Shown: piece after piece, positions 1 through 8,341 of the stretch
How the letters are laid out: each line of letters starts with the position of its first letter
How positions within the stretch are numbered: position 1 is the stretch's first letter
Source: Limnochorda pilosa
GTDB lineage: Bacteria > Bacillota > Limnochordia > Limnochordales > Limnochordaceae
Direction of reading: 5' to 3'
NCBI RefSeq assembly: GCF_001544015.1
Contig: NZ_AP014924.1
Span: forward strand, 1,984,001 to 2,048,000
DNA length: 64,000 nt
The notes under the pieces: model-generated
The model's database searches: none
Told to the model about the DNA's origin: nothing
Seen by the model: only the letters and a program-made list of their open reading frames with translations
Program-made: the position numbers and the translations under genes

Positions 1-147
1 TCAACCGGAGGGCGGCGCGGGCGGGTGGGGGTCCGTCGGGCTCAACGGCGTCGCGGCCGCCCTCGTTCCCGGGTGAACGGTGGAGGGCGGGAGACACCCC
101 TCGGTTCCGGCAGGAGTCCGGAACCCGGCGTGGAACCGACCTCCCCC

Positions 148-545
148 ATGGACCGCGTTCGTGCCATCGACCTGGCCCGGGGCATCCGCATCGCTTTGGT
201 GGTGCTGGGGCATACGCCGCTCCCGGCGTGGCTGAACGGGCCCTTGACCACGTTCCGCCTACCGCTCTTCTTCCTTGTCTCAGGCTACGCCTTCAGCTGG
301 GTGGGCTCGTCTACGGCTACGGCATGGGGGACTGGCTGATTCTCATCCTGCCCATGTGGTTTCTTCCCACCCTCTTCACCCCGGGCTTGGTCCTGTGGGG
401 ACTGCTGCGCGCGACGGTAGGGCGGCCCCCCTGGCTTCAGGCCGTCGCCTTCCCGGTGGCGGGACCCGCAGGGAGCCCGTGGCGTTCAAACTCTTGCCTT
501 GAAATAGTGTGTCTCCTTGTCACTACGTATGGATCCTGGTACTAA
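148..545 (+). pseudogene. acyltransferase-3 family protein, broken remnant
   Basis: From the ATG at 148 the reading begins MDRVRAIDLARGIRIALVVLGH, which is the start of acyltransferase-3 (OafA/NodX-like) membrane proteins, including the conserved D-x-x-R-G and G-H segments of the first helix. It continues to a FFLVSGYAFS segment near position 290. That frame then stops at about 339. Hydrophobic membrane-like sequence (LILILPMWFLPTLF) continues in another frame to about 545. The family is usually over 300 residues, so more than half the gene is missing. I infer at least one frameshift plus internal and C-terminal deletions. The family assignment rests on a short N-terminal segment. Confidence 0.6.
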
Positions 546-632
546 CGATCGCTCAAGCGCCCGTCCTATGGAGACTGAGCGCCAAGAGAGCTACGTGTAC
601 AGGCGACCCTGCAAGGCCTTACCCGAACGGCC

Positions 633-662
633 CTGACGCGCGCCGGGTCCGGGCGGTATAAT
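633..662 (+). promoter_or_regulatory. probable sigma-70-type promoter for the HAD hydrolase gene
   Basis: A perfect TATAAT lies at 657-662, with CTGACG at 633-638 and an 18-base spacer. It sits about 65 bases before the start codon at 727. Nothing else in the 180 bases upstream of that gene looks like a promoter. Confidence 0.6.
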
Positions 663-726
663 CCTCCCAGAGCCTGGTTTTCCGGGGCGCAGAGCGCCCC
701 CACCCACCCTCCCGGAGGTGCAGCCC

Positions 727-1512
727 TTGGATCGCGCAGCCACGCCCGGCCGCCCAGCCGAGAAGAGCCGGGCGCTTCTTCTGGACCTCGACGGCACCCT
801 CATCGACCTGGATCTGGACCGCTTCCTTGAACAGTACGCCCGGCTCCTCGCGGGCTACTTCGTCCCCGAGGTCCCGCCCGAGCGCTTCGGCCCCGCCTTC
901 ATGGAGGCGGCCATGTTCATGCTCAGCGAGGGCCACTCGGACCGCTCCAACGGCGAGCGTTTCTACGACCGCTTCTGCGCCGCCGCCGGAGTGGATCCCG
1001 CATGGGCCCACGAGCGGGCGGAGCGGTTCTACGACGAAGCGTACCCGTCGCTGCGATCCATGGTTCAGCCCCTGGAGGTGGCTCCCGAGGTAGTCGCCCG
1101 GGCGCGGGAGCGGGGCTGGGTCGTGGTGCTGGCGACGCAACCTCTCTTCCCTCGGAGGGCCATCGTGGAGCGGATGCGCTGGGGTGGCCTGGACCCCGGC
1201 GGCTTCGATTTCATCGCCCACATGGACGCCTTCCACGCGTGCAAGCCGCACGCCCTCTTCTTCGAGGAACTCTGCCGCGAGATCCGGGTGGCTCCCGAGC
1301 GCTGCGTGATGGTAGGCAACGACGTCCACGACGACCTCCCCGCCGCCCACCTGGGGATGCCCACCTTCCTGGCCAGGGACTTCGTCCTCCGGGCAGACCA
1401 CCCTGCCCCGCCCCCTCGGGCGGAGGGCAGCCTCCGGGATCTCCTGCGCCTGATCGAATCCGGCGAGCTCGAGCAATGGGTGGGCGACGGCGCCGGGCCG
1501 ATCCAGGCCTGA
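727..1512 (+). CDS. HAD superfamily hydrolase (phosphoglycolate-phosphatase-like)
   Basis: This is a cytoplasmic HAD hydrolase of about 261 residues. Motif I is LLLDLDGTLIDLD near residue 17 (nucleophile Asp and D+2 acid/base). Motif II is in VVVLATQPLFP (Thr). A lysine follows in HACKPHALFF, and motif III/IV is MVGNDVHDDL. The helical cap between motifs I and II is about 100 residues, as in type C1 enzymes. I chose the TTG at 727 because GGAGG at 714-718 lies 8 bases before it; the GTG at 718 overlaps that sequence. The substrate cannot be told from sequence. Phosphoglycolate phosphatase or a nucleotidase-like role is likely. Confidence 0.85.
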   Translation: MDRAATPGRPAEKSRALLLDLDGTLIDLDLDRFLEQYARLLAGYFVPEVPPERFGPAFMEAAMFMLSEGHSDRSNGERFYDRFCAAAGVDPAWAHERAERFYDEAYPSLRSMVQPLEVAPEVVARARERGWVVVLATQPLFPRRAIVERMRWGGLDPGGFDFIAHMDAFHACKPHALFFEELCREIRVAPERCVMVGNDVHDDLPAAHLGMPTFLARDFVLRADHPAPPPRAEGSLRDLLRLIESGELEQWVGDGAGPIQA

Positions 1513-1774
1513 CCGCTCTCCTGCCTCGGACCTCGCTCGGCGGCCGGCCTCCCGCGCCCGGCCCACCCCCTCGCCGGCTCCGCCGCCCGGCGGTGGGCGG
1601 CCCGGCCTTCCAGCACCTGGTCCCCGGGCCGCTGCATGGTGCCCCTGGACTGTGGAAGACTAGCTCCACCAGGCATCTCCCCGCTCGGCGTCGCAGGCTG
1701 GTGTCCGCCGGTCGAGGTCCGCAGGCCCCAGGTGAACCGGCCGGGGAAAGACTGCCTTTCGGAGGTGCGTCGTC

Positions 1775-2809
1775 ATGCCGTCCCGTCGCGAGGTCCGAGA
1801 CCGGCGCCGGCCCACGGTCCTGGGCTCCTTTGTGCACCTCGCGCGCCGGGCGCGCGGGGTGGCCTTCTGGACCACCGTGGCCGCGTCCGGCGCCTACGCG
1901 GTGTACCGGGTCGTCGCAAGACCTTTTCGCCCGGCCAACCGCCGGCTTGCGCTCTTTCTCGGCAAGCACTTGATGGAGGCAAGCGGTCCCTGCCTGGCGG
2001 TCACCACGCGTCCCGTGGAGCTCGAGCGGTTCGCGGGCGGAACCCTCCGCCGCATGGTGCTGGCCGGCATTCCCGTGGTGGTGGCGGTGGTGACTCCGAA
2101 CGACGAGCTCTCCGAGCGCTTCGACGCCCAGGATGAAGAGGCCCTGGAGGCCGCCCACCGGATCGGATACCACCGCCTGCAGCTCTTGAAGGTACCGGCG
2201 CCCTTCCAGCAGCAGGACGTGGAAGATCGGCTGGAAGAGGTGTGGAACGAGGTCGAGCCCGAGGTGGTCGTCGCCTTCGACCCCCTGGACCCTCTGGGCT
2301 GGATCCAGATCCCCGAAGAGCGGCTCTGTGGTGAGGCCGCGCTGCGCCTGGCCGAGAGGTTGGATGGCGAACGCCGGGTGAAGCTGGCCTTCTGTGGAAC
2401 CAGCAGGCCCAACGCGCTGGTGGAGGTCACGCCCATCCTGCCAGACAAGATCGGCGCGGTGGTCAGTCACCGGACCGAGCTCTCCGCGCCGCCGCTGGCC
2501 ATCAACCTGGGACTGCGCCTGACGGGTCGCCTGCCGGACCTCCGCGGCTCCTTCGAAGCCCTGCGGATCCTGGAGCCCGCACGGCGGTCAAGAGACCAGC
2601 AAGCCATCGCCTTGCGCCGGGCCGCGCGCTCGGCCGAGCCGGCGCCGGATGCCCGGGAGGTCCGGCGGGCCGTGGTGCGCACCCGGATTCCGGCCGACGC
2701 GGCGCGCGGTCCCGAGGCGGCTCCCAGCAACTACTGGGCCTCGGACGGTTCGGTGCCCGAAGAGGTGGGCGCCTCAGGTGGCGACCAGCCGGGCAGCCGC
2801 ACCCGGTAG
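1775..2809 (+). CDS. membrane-anchored PIG-L/LmbE-like protein with lost catalytic residues
   Basis: This 344-residue protein has an N-terminal membrane segment (about 27-45) followed by a Rossmann-like fold resembling PIG-L/LmbE deacetylases. The match is in the hydrophobic strands CLAVTTRPVELERFAGG and MVLAGIPVVVAVVTPND and in EPEVVVAFDPLDPLG. In active enzymes the first segment reads A-H-P-D-D-x-E; here it reads T-R-P-V-E-L-E. The later H-P-D-H is I-P-E-E. The zinc ligands and the general base are therefore all replaced. GGAGGTG lies 8 bases before the ATG. I infer a non-catalytic homolog, and the family match is by eye. The last 79 bases overlap the convergent gene at 2731-4194. Confidence 0.6.
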   Translation: MPSRREVRDRRRPTVLGSFVHLARRARGVAFWTTVAASGAYAVYRVVARPFRPANRRLALFLGKHLMEASGPCLAVTTRPVELERFAGGTLRRMVLAGIPVVVAVVTPNDELSERFDAQDEEALEAAHRIGYHRLQLLKVPAPFQQQDVEDRLEEVWNEVEPEVVVAFDPLDPLGWIQIPEERLCGEAALRLAERLDGERRVKLAFCGTSRPNALVEVTPILPDKIGAVVSHRTELSAPPLAINLGLRLTGRLPDLRGSFEALRILEPARRSRDQQAIALRRAARSAEPAPDAREVRRAVVRTRIPADAARGPEAAPSNYWASDGSVPEEVGASGGDQPGSRTR

Positions 2810-4194
2810 ATGACGCCAGCCCGGTCGTCCGAGACGTAGAGCGCTCCGTCGGGGCCCACGCTCACCCCCACGGGGCGCCCCCACGCCTGGCTGGACTGCA
2901 GCCATCCCGCAAGCAGGTCCTCGTAGCCTCCCCGCGGCCGCGGTCCGTCGAAGGGAACCCGAACCACCTTGTAGCCCGTGGGGGTCGTCCGGTTCCACGA
3001 CCCGTGGAACGCTACGAAAAGCGACGTCGTGAACCGCTCCTCGGCCCGCAGACCCGCCCCGAAGGCGAGCCCCAAGGGCGCCGAGTGGGCCTGGAAGGGC
3101 ATGGCCGCCGGTTCCGTCGCCTCACACCGGGCGGCGTCGCCCAGGGACGGGTCCGGTTGCCGGTCGCCGAAGCAGTAGGGCCAGCCGTAATCGGCTCCCT
3201 TCACGATCCGGTTGAGCTCGTCGGGCGGCAGGTCGTCGCCCAGCAGGTCGCGGCCATTCTCGGTGGCCCACAGGTCGCCACTGGCCGGGTGCCAGGTGAA
3301 GCCCACCGCATTGCGAAGCCCCCAGGCATACCGCTCGGCCGTGGGCGAGAAGGCCTCCCCTTGAGGCGCGAACCGGAGGATGGCGGCCCGCCTCGGATCC
3401 TCCTCCTGGCAGGCGTTGCACGAGGATCCGGCGCTGGCGTACAGGGCGCCGTCGGGGCCGACGCCGAGGGTTCGGGTCCAGTGCATCCCTCCGGCGGGCA
3501 GATCGTCGGAGACGGTCTCAACGCGTTCGGCCCGGCCGTCTCCGTCCGGATCCGCCAGCCGCACGATCCGGCCCGTCTCGGCGACCAGGAGCGTGCCCCG
3601 GTGCACGGCCAGGCCGTGGGGGCGGTTCAGCCCGTCGGCGAAGGTGAGAACCTCGTCGGCGGCGCCGTCGCCGTCGCGGTCCCGAACGCGCAGCACCCAG
3701 CCCGTCGATGGGCTGCTGACGAAGAGGGCGCCGTCGCGGTCCCAGGCCATCATCCTGGTGCCCGAGAGGCCGGCGGCATAGAGGTTCACCCTCGTACCAC
3801 GGGGCGCCAGCAGGGTGCGGCCGCGGGGGAAGAGATCCTCCATGTTGGGAGGCACCTCCACCCCCACGGCGACTTCGGCCTCTCCCTGCATGTACCCGCT
3901 GGCCCCACGAGGCAGCGCCACCGCGCTCCCCTCCCCCGGCAGGGCAACCTCCAGCATCCACACCCCGCCGAAGGTGCCCAGGGCGAGCCCCGCCACGGCC
4001 AGACCCGCCACCCCCGCTCCCAGCCGCAGCCACCGCCTGGACTCGAGGGGAACCAGGCTGAGCCCCAGGGCGGCAAGACCCGCCCCCGCCACGCCGAGCC
4101 AGGGCCACGGCCAAGGCGGCGGAAAGGTGCGCAGGAGCAAGGCCCCGAGCAGGGCCAGCAGGGTCAGGAAGAGGACCAGGAGCGTGCGGGTCAC
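2731..4194 (-). CDS. PQQ-dependent sugar dehydrogenase-like (sorbosone dehydrogenase family) protein
   Basis: This is a 487-residue protein. About 85 N-terminal residues form two or three membrane helices. A six-bladed propeller of the glucose/sorbosone dehydrogenase family follows. Blade signatures are visible: DRDGDGAADE, LNRPHGLAVHRG, GGMHWTRTLGVGPDG, AWGLRNAVGFTWHP, ENGRDLLGDDLPPDELN, YGWPYC, FHGSWNRT and GVSVGPDGALYVSDD. The propeller should lie outside the cytoplasmic membrane. Family members oxidise sugars with PQQ, but many such proteins in Gram-positive lineages have no known substrate. The GTG start follows a G-rich Shine-Dalgarno sequence. Its 3' end overlaps the convergent PIG-L-like gene. 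Confidence 0.85.
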   Translation of the reverse strand: MTRTLLVLFLTLLALLGALLLRTFPPPWPWPWLGVAGAGLAALGLSLVPLESRRWLRLGAGVAGLAVAGLALGTFGGVWMLEVALPGEGSAVALPRGASGYMQGEAEVAVGVEVPPNMEDLFPRGRTLLAPRGTRVNLYAAGLSGTRMMAWDRDGALFVSSPSTGWVLRVRDRDGDGAADEVLTFADGLNRPHGLAVHRGTLLVAETGRIVRLADPDGDGRAERVETVSDDLPAGGMHWTRTLGVGPDGALYASAGSSCNACQEEDPRRAAILRFAPQGEAFSPTAERYAWGLRNAVGFTWHPASGDLWATENGRDLLGDDLPPDELNRIVKGADYGWPYCFGDRQPDPSLGDAARCEATEPAAMPFQAHSAPLGLAFGAGLRAEERFTTSLFVAFHGSWNRTTPTGYKVVRVPFDGPRPRGGYEDLLAGWLQSSQAWGRPVGVSVGPDGALYVSDDRAGVIYRVRLPGWSPPEAPTSSGTEPSEAQ

Positions 4195-4462
4195 GGGTCG
4201 TCCCCCCTACCCCGGGGGTTTCGAGAGCCCGGCGGCGTTCCCTTCCCGGGTCCGTCCTTCTCGGGATCTCCGCCTTCCCGGGAACCAGCGACGTCGGGCA
4301 AGGGACCGGGACGATGGCGGCTGCACGACAGGAGCGGGCGGGTGGTCTTTCGAACCACTCCAACGTCACGAGCGGCGCGTGGCGTGTCGGACCCACCCCT
4401 CGGCGTCCCAGCCGCCTGCCCGTCCGCGCCGGCCACACCTGCATGGAGAGAGGAGCACGGTC

Positions 4463-4771
4463 ATGGCCATTGCAGCGGTAAGCATCACGCCCATCGGAAC
4501 GGGAGAGACGGGGGTGGCGCCCTACGTGGCCGCCGCCGAGCGAGTGCTCAGGAGCGAGCCGGGCCTGCGGGTGGAGCTGAACGCCATGTTCACCCTGCTG
4601 GAGGGCGACCTGGACGCCATCTTCCGAGCCATCCGCAAGGCTGAGGAGGCGGTGGTGGAAGCAGGCGCCCAGCGCGTCTCCACGGTGATCAAGATCGACG
4701 ACCGCCGCGACCGGCCCACCACGCTGGATGGTAAGGTCACCCGGGTGGAAGAGCTCCTACGGGAAGGGTGA
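4463..4771 (+). CDS. MTH1187 family thiamine-binding protein
   Basis: This is a 102-residue ferredoxin-fold protein of the MTH1187/YqgV (DUF77) family, which binds thiamine or hydroxymethylpyrimidine-like ligands. Recognisable segments are ISITPIGT-like (here VSITPIGTGE) at residues 6-15, YVAAAERVL, the central MFTLLEGDLD, and VSTVIKIDDRRD near the end. Length fits the family. An AGAGAGGAG sequence precedes the ATG. Its stop overlaps the GTG of the downstream DMT transporter (GTGA), so the two are probably translationally coupled. A role in vitamin-precursor handling is possible but not shown. Confidence 0.85.
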   Translation: MAIAAVSITPIGTGETGVAPYVAAAERVLRSEPGLRVELNAMFTLLEGDLDAIFRAIRKAEEAVVEAGAQRVSTVIKIDDRRDRPTTLDGKVTRVEELLREG

Positions 4772-5751
4772 GCGTCCTGTCTCGCGCCCTGCCCTTTCTC
4801 GCCCTAGCGGGTGCAGCACTGCTGTGGGCCGGTAACTACACGGTCTCTCGGGCGCTGGTGACGAACATCTCCCCGCTCGTGCTCGGGCTCGCCCGGTGGG
4901 CCCTGGGATTCCCTGTCCTCCTCGCCCTGAGCCTGCGCACCTTCGACGCCCCTTCCACCGGCGCGGCTCTGCGCCAGTTCGGGGTCGAGTTCCGCGACGG
5001 GTGGCGCCGTTGGTTCTGGATCGGGCTGACAGGCATGGCCGTCTACAGCACGTTGATCTACGAGGCGCTCCAGTACACGGGGGCTGTCACCGGGTCGCTC
5101 TTCAACTCCCTTACCCCGGCCGTGATCAGCGTGATGGCCTTCGTCTGGCTGGGTGAGCGGCTGAGCAGGGCCCAGTGGGGCGGCTTCTGGATCTCGCTCG
5201 CGGGCGTACTGGTCATCCTCAGCCGGGGACGGTGGGATCGCCTGGCGGCCTTGCAGTTCAACGCCGGGGACCTGATCATGACGGTGAACGTTTTCTTCTG
5301 GGCCGCCTACTCGATCCTGGTGCGGCAGGTGGGTCTCTCGGTGCCGGCCCTTCGGGTCGCCGCCCACGGGAGCCTGATGGCGTGCCTGCTCCTGGCCCCC
5401 CTCCTCCTGGTGGAGCGGATCGGCTGGGGACATGAGATGGAATGGACCTCGTGGCAGGTAGCTGGGCTCCTCTTCCTGGGGCTCGGTCCGGCGGCATCGG
5501 CCACGACCCTGTGGAACTATGGGCTGGTGCAGGTCGGGGCGAGCCGGGCATCCGTCTTCCTCCACGCCATCCCACTCTTCACCGCCGTCCTGACGGTGGC
5601 CGGCCTGGGCGAGCCGCTGGCCTGGTTCCAGATGACCGGCGGCCTCCTTGTGGTCGCGGGCGTCCTGCTCACGAGCCTCCTGCGGTCCCCGGCGTCCGTG
5701 CCGACCCGGGACCCGGTTTCCGATCCCACCGCCGAACCTCGTCGGGGCTGA
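4768..5751 (+). CDS. EamA/DMT superfamily transporter
   Basis: This is a 327-residue drug/metabolite transporter with ten predicted membrane helices in two EamA repeats. The repeat signatures are ALLWAGNYTVSRAL near the N-terminus and PAVISVMAFVWLGERLSRAQWGG at the end of repeat one. Repeat two ends with TAVLTVAGLGEPLAWFQMTGG. It acts in the cytoplasmic membrane, most likely as an exporter of small metabolites. It starts four bases inside the stop of the thiamine-binding-protein gene, so the pair forms an operon. The substrate is unknown; a thiamine-related one is a guess from context. Confidence 0.85.
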   Translation: MSVLSRALPFLALAGAALLWAGNYTVSRALVTNISPLVLGLARWALGFPVLLALSLRTFDAPSTGAALRQFGVEFRDGWRRWFWIGLTGMAVYSTLIYEALQYTGAVTGSLFNSLTPAVISVMAFVWLGERLSRAQWGGFWISLAGVLVILSRGRWDRLAALQFNAGDLIMTVNVFFWAAYSILVRQVGLSVPALRVAAHGSLMACLLLAPLLLVERIGWGHEMEWTSWQVAGLLFLGLGPAASATTLWNYGLVQVGASRASVFLHAIPLFTAVLTVAGLGEPLAWFQMTGGLLVVAGVLLTSLLRSPASVPTRDPVSDPTAEPRRG

Positions 5752-5805
5752 GGACGCTTCGAGAGCCGCCCGAGTTCCCCCGGGGGCCAACCGCCCGCAG
5801 GTGGC

Positions 5806-6456
5806 TCACGCCGGGGGAAAGGCCCCCGGATCGAGCCCCAGGTCCCGGAGGTCCAGGTCGGGTCCCTCAGCGTCGTGGTCGGCGTCGCTGAGGTCGAAGC
5901 CCACAAGGGGGTCGAGGGCGCCTGAATCCAGGTCGGGGTTGAGGTCGTCGCTGCCGGCCATCTCCAGCCTTCCCGCCAGCTCCTCCAGGGGATCCTCCAC
6001 CGTGAGTTCTCGGACCTCCACTCCGGCCTGGGTGATCTGCAGGAGCGAGGCGAGGAGGCGGCGCATGCGGCTACGGGTGGGGGTCCAGATCTCGACGAAC
6101 CTCTCACCCACCCGGACTTCCCCGGCACCCCGGTACCCATCGGGCCGGTCGAGCCAGTCCGGCCAGACAAGGCTCTCTTCAGGCCACTCCAGCTCCACGT
6201 AGGCGGGGCCGTCTTCCTCGTGTACCGTTCGCATCTCGGGGTGCCTGTGCGCCAGATGGGTCCTTATCGCAGCGAAGTCCCGGTGGGCCAGGCGTGCGGT
6301 GCAGAAGCACGGAGGCTCCTCCTCCAGATCGGACCAGGGGTCTTCTTCGCTCAGGAGCCAGTCGACCCGGGCCTGAAGCTCGGCATTCCCCCCAGCCTTC
6401 CGCCCCGCTGGCGTCCCATCCGTCCCACTCCGTTCGGGCAGACCTGCCGAGGCCAT
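5806..6456 (-). CDS. hypothetical acidic protein with a Cys/His cluster
   Basis: I do not recognise this 216-residue protein. It has no signal peptide or membrane segment. Near residue 40 it contains PPCFCTARLAHRDF followed by RTHLAHRHPE, a C-x-C plus several His that could bind a metal. The C-terminal third is rich in Asp and Leu (LNPDLDSG, DLSDADHD, DLDLRDLGLD). I chose the ATG at 6456 because AAGGAGGG lies a few bases upstream; longer readings have no such signal. It is convergent with the DMT transporter. Function unknown. Confidence 0.6.
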   Translation of the reverse strand: MASAGLPERSGTDGTPAGRKAGGNAELQARVDWLLSEEDPWSDLEEEPPCFCTARLAHRDFAAIRTHLAHRHPEMRTVHEEDGPAYVELEWPEESLVWPDWLDRPDGYRGAGEVRVGERFVEIWTPTRSRMRRLLASLLQITQAGVEVRELTVEDPLEELAGRLEMAGSDDLNPDLDSGALDPLVGFDLSDADHDAEGPDLDLRDLGLDPGAFPPA

Positions 6457-6586
6457 GCACGCTCCCTCCTTCCCCACCGACGGCTCCATTCTATCGCGGG
6501 CCGGCCCTGTTCGGGAGAGGGCACTCACTCCCAGAAACCGGAAGGATGGGTGAAAGGTGGGTGCCCGAGGGGAGTCTGGGGCGACC

Positions 6587-6616
6587 TTGCCATGCCCGGA
6601 CGTCCTGTGCTACCAT
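6587..6616 (+). promoter_or_regulatory. probable promoter of tRNA-Arg
   Basis: TTGCCA at 6587-6592 and TACCAT at 6611-6616 are separated by 18 bases. They lie about 60 bases upstream of the tRNA 5' end, on its strand. Confidence 0.5.
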
Positions 6617-6677
6617 GAGCGTGCGCCTTCGGGCCGAGAGGTGTTCCGGGTGTTCGCCCGGTTGCACCAGGCCTCGT

Positions 6678-6753
6678 GGCCCCGTAGCTCAGTGGATAGA
6701 GCAGCGGTTTCCTAAACCGCGTGCCGGAGGTTCGATTCCTCTCGGGGCCACCA
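6678..6753 (+). tRNA. tRNA-Arg (anticodon CCU)
   Basis: A full 76-base cloverleaf can be folded by eye. The acceptor stem GGCCCCG (6678-6684) pairs with CGGGGCC (6743-6749). The D arm is GCTCAGTGGATAGAGC. The anticodon stem is GCGGT/ACCGC with loop TTCCTAA, giving anticodon CCT. The T arm is GGAGG/CCTCT with loop TTCGATT. The discriminator A and the CCA end (6751-6753) are encoded. It reads AGG codons. The flank downstream contains decayed genes, as often seen next to tRNA integration targets. Confidence 0.97.
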
Positions 6754-7186
6754 CGATTGGAAGGACGTCAGAGGTTGGTGGTGGGGTAAGCGGGAGCTCG
6801 ATCCCCACCCAACTCCCCACCCATGCGAGGAGCCCCGCCCACAAGGACGGGGCTCCGTTCTGCAGGTCGCGGATGAGCGAGTCACGGCGCTCGCCAGGCA
6901 AGGAAGGATGCACCAAACGCCAGGCCCACCCATACAGATGCACAACAGGCCGGCAACCGGGCGAGCCATGAGCATCATGGACAAGGACCGGCTACGACGT
7001 CTCCAGGAGGAGATCGACCCACGTCGCGGGTAGGGCCCACGTCCTGTCGCCAAACCCACGCCGTCTGCCACCGGCCTGACCCGGCCGGGCTCGACGGGCT
7101 CGCTCCGGGCAGCCTCGGGGGATTCAAGACCTTCCGGGTTCCCAGAGGAGCCGGCGCTGCGCGGCTGCGGCGAGGAGATGGTCTGC
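6754..7186. other. tRNA-downstream region without a recognisable gene
   Basis: Apart from the hairpin at 6829-6856, I see no gene with coding character here. The short reading frames lack Shine-Dalgarno sequences or resemblance to known proteins. No second copy of the tRNA 3' end was found that would mark an attachment site. Confidence 0.5.
6829..6856 (+). terminator. terminator-like hairpin downstream of tRNA-Arg
   Basis: GGAGCCCCG (6829-6837) pairs perfectly with CGGGGCTCC (6848-6856) around a 10-base loop. Only a weak T-containing tail (GTTCTG) follows, so it may act as a transcript end or processing structure rather than a classic intrinsic terminator. Confidence 0.5.
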
Positions 7187-7519
7187 ATGCGTAGGGCGCT
7201 CGCGTGCGCGTTGGCTGCGATCCTCTGGTGGCTCTCCCTCGGGATATCCCTGGCGCAAGAGGAACCTCAGGAAGACGGGCCACGGATCCGGTTCGTGCAG
7301 GTGCTGGTCGCGGGGATGACCCGCCGCGGAGACCTGGTGCTCCTGGCCGTCGCCCAGTTCGACGACGGGAGCTGGCACGTCCTCGCCCAGGTCAATGGCG
7401 AGGTGGTTGGTACGCCCATTCCGCCGGACGTCCTGGACGAGATCCGGCGGTCTGCGTCGGGCATCGACTGGAACGAGACCATCGGTCCGTCGTCCAGCTC
7501 GGAGAGGGAGGCGGCTTGA
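7187..7519 (+). CDS. small exported protein of unknown function
   Basis: This is a 110-residue protein with a clear signal peptide (MRRALACALAAILWWLSLG, cleavage near SLAQ-E). The mature part is about 85 residues and carries beta-rich segments such as VQVLVAGMTRRGDLVLLAVAQ and WHVLAQVNGEVVG. I chose the ATG at 7187 because GGAG at 7174-7177 lies 9 bases before it; the ATG at 7178 is too close. No family is recognised. It sits in the accessory zone after the tRNA. Confidence 0.55.
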   Translation: MRRALACALAAILWWLSLGISLAQEEPQEDGPRIRFVQVLVAGMTRRGDLVLLAVAQFDDGSWHVLAQVNGEVVGTPIPPDVLDEIRRSASGIDWNETIGPSSSSEREAA

Positions 7520-7631
7520 GCGAGGTCGGTGAGCACCGTCACACCGTACCACGACTGCTGGCTCACCGGGGCAGCAGCCAGCGAGGCGCGGGCCTGGCGC
7601 AGCACCAGCGGTCTCCTCGTGGGAAGTTGGG

Positions 7632-7895
7632 GTGGGGCTGGAAGACTCCGGCAGAACAAAGGAAAGCCCTCAACGCGCAGAGCTCATGTCCCTCGCCATC
7701 GCCATCGTGGTCCATTGCGAGGGGTGCATCGCCTGTCACGTGCATGACGCTCTGGACCACGGCGCCTCGCGTGAAGAGGTCGCCGAGACCGTAGGCGTGG
7801 CAGTGATGATGGGCGGCGGGCCTTCTGTGGTCTACGGGTCTCTCGCGCTGGAGGCGCTGGAGCAGTTCCTCGCTCAAGATGGACCTAAACCATAG
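7632..7895 (+). pseudogene. carboxymuconolactone decarboxylase family protein, 5'-truncated
   Basis: The frame encodes a clear AhpD/CMD core: LAIAIVVHCEGCIACHVHDAL with the redox C-x-x-C and downstream His, then GASREEVAETVGVAVMMGGGP. The normal N-terminal helix pair (about 30-40 residues, including an E-L-I-A-L stretch) is missing or scrambled. No good ribosome-binding site precedes the GTG at 7632 or the ATG at 7686. I read it as a truncated gene, although a short functional form starting at 7686 cannot be excluded. Intact relatives are peroxide-related or decarboxylase enzymes. Confidence 0.6.
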
Positions 7896-8014
7896 AGGAA
7901 CGGCGCCAGCTTCTCCCAGACATACGCCCCTCCGCTCCACGGCACCCTCAGGACGGTGGGTCAACCCACGGACCGCGTCATCTCGCGGATGAGCCGCGTG
8001 GGCGGGGGAGAAGG

Positions 8015-8341
8015 ATGCGTCACGACGAGTCCATCGGGCACGTGCAAGATCGGGCAGGCCTTTCCTCCCGGGGCGAGGCGGAGCGGGCCACCCAGGCGAC
8101 CCTTCAGACCCTGGCCGAACGCCTGGCTGGCGGGGCGGCCGAGAACCTGGCCTCCCAGCTTCCGCCCCAGATCCACTCGTACACGCTGGGCCGGACCGCT
8201 GGGCCTCTCTCTTCGATTCGGGCAGCGAGGGCGACACGGACGTGGAGTGGCCTCACGGATCAAAGGCCAGTGCCTCCGGCCGGGCGAGGTCGGACGCCCG
8301 CGGGAGGAGGAGCACCTCCGTGCTCCCCGCGCGCCACGTGA
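8015..8341 (+). pseudogene. DUF2267 protein, C-terminally disrupted
   Basis: The ATG at 8015 has an upstream GGGGGAG sequence. The first 50 residues match DUF2267 in style: IGHVQDRAGL, then EAERATQATLQTLAERLAGG and AENLASQLPPQI. After that point the sequence loses family character and runs into low-complexity residues, overlapping the 3' end of the FG-GAP gene on the other strand. Intact DUF2267 proteins are about 125 or more residues with a second helical half, absent here. I infer a truncated remnant. The stretch 7896-8014 holds nothing else I can support. Confidence 0.55.

Noticed and set aside
619-1566. Long open frame on the minus strand opposite the HAD hydrolase
   Set aside because: Its protein is low-complexity Gly/Arg-rich with no family resemblance, and it mirrors the real gene; long open antisense frames are expected at this GC content.
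3004-4644. 546-codon open frame opposite the sorbosone dehydrogenase-like gene
   Set aside because: Composition is Gly/Arg/Pro-biased without domains, and no ribosome-binding site precedes it; the opposite strand encodes a clear propeller protein.
6754-8252. Integrative element with attachment repeats next to tRNA-Arg
   Set aside because: No integrase gene and no second copy of the tRNA 3' end could be found; only gene remnants support past insertion.
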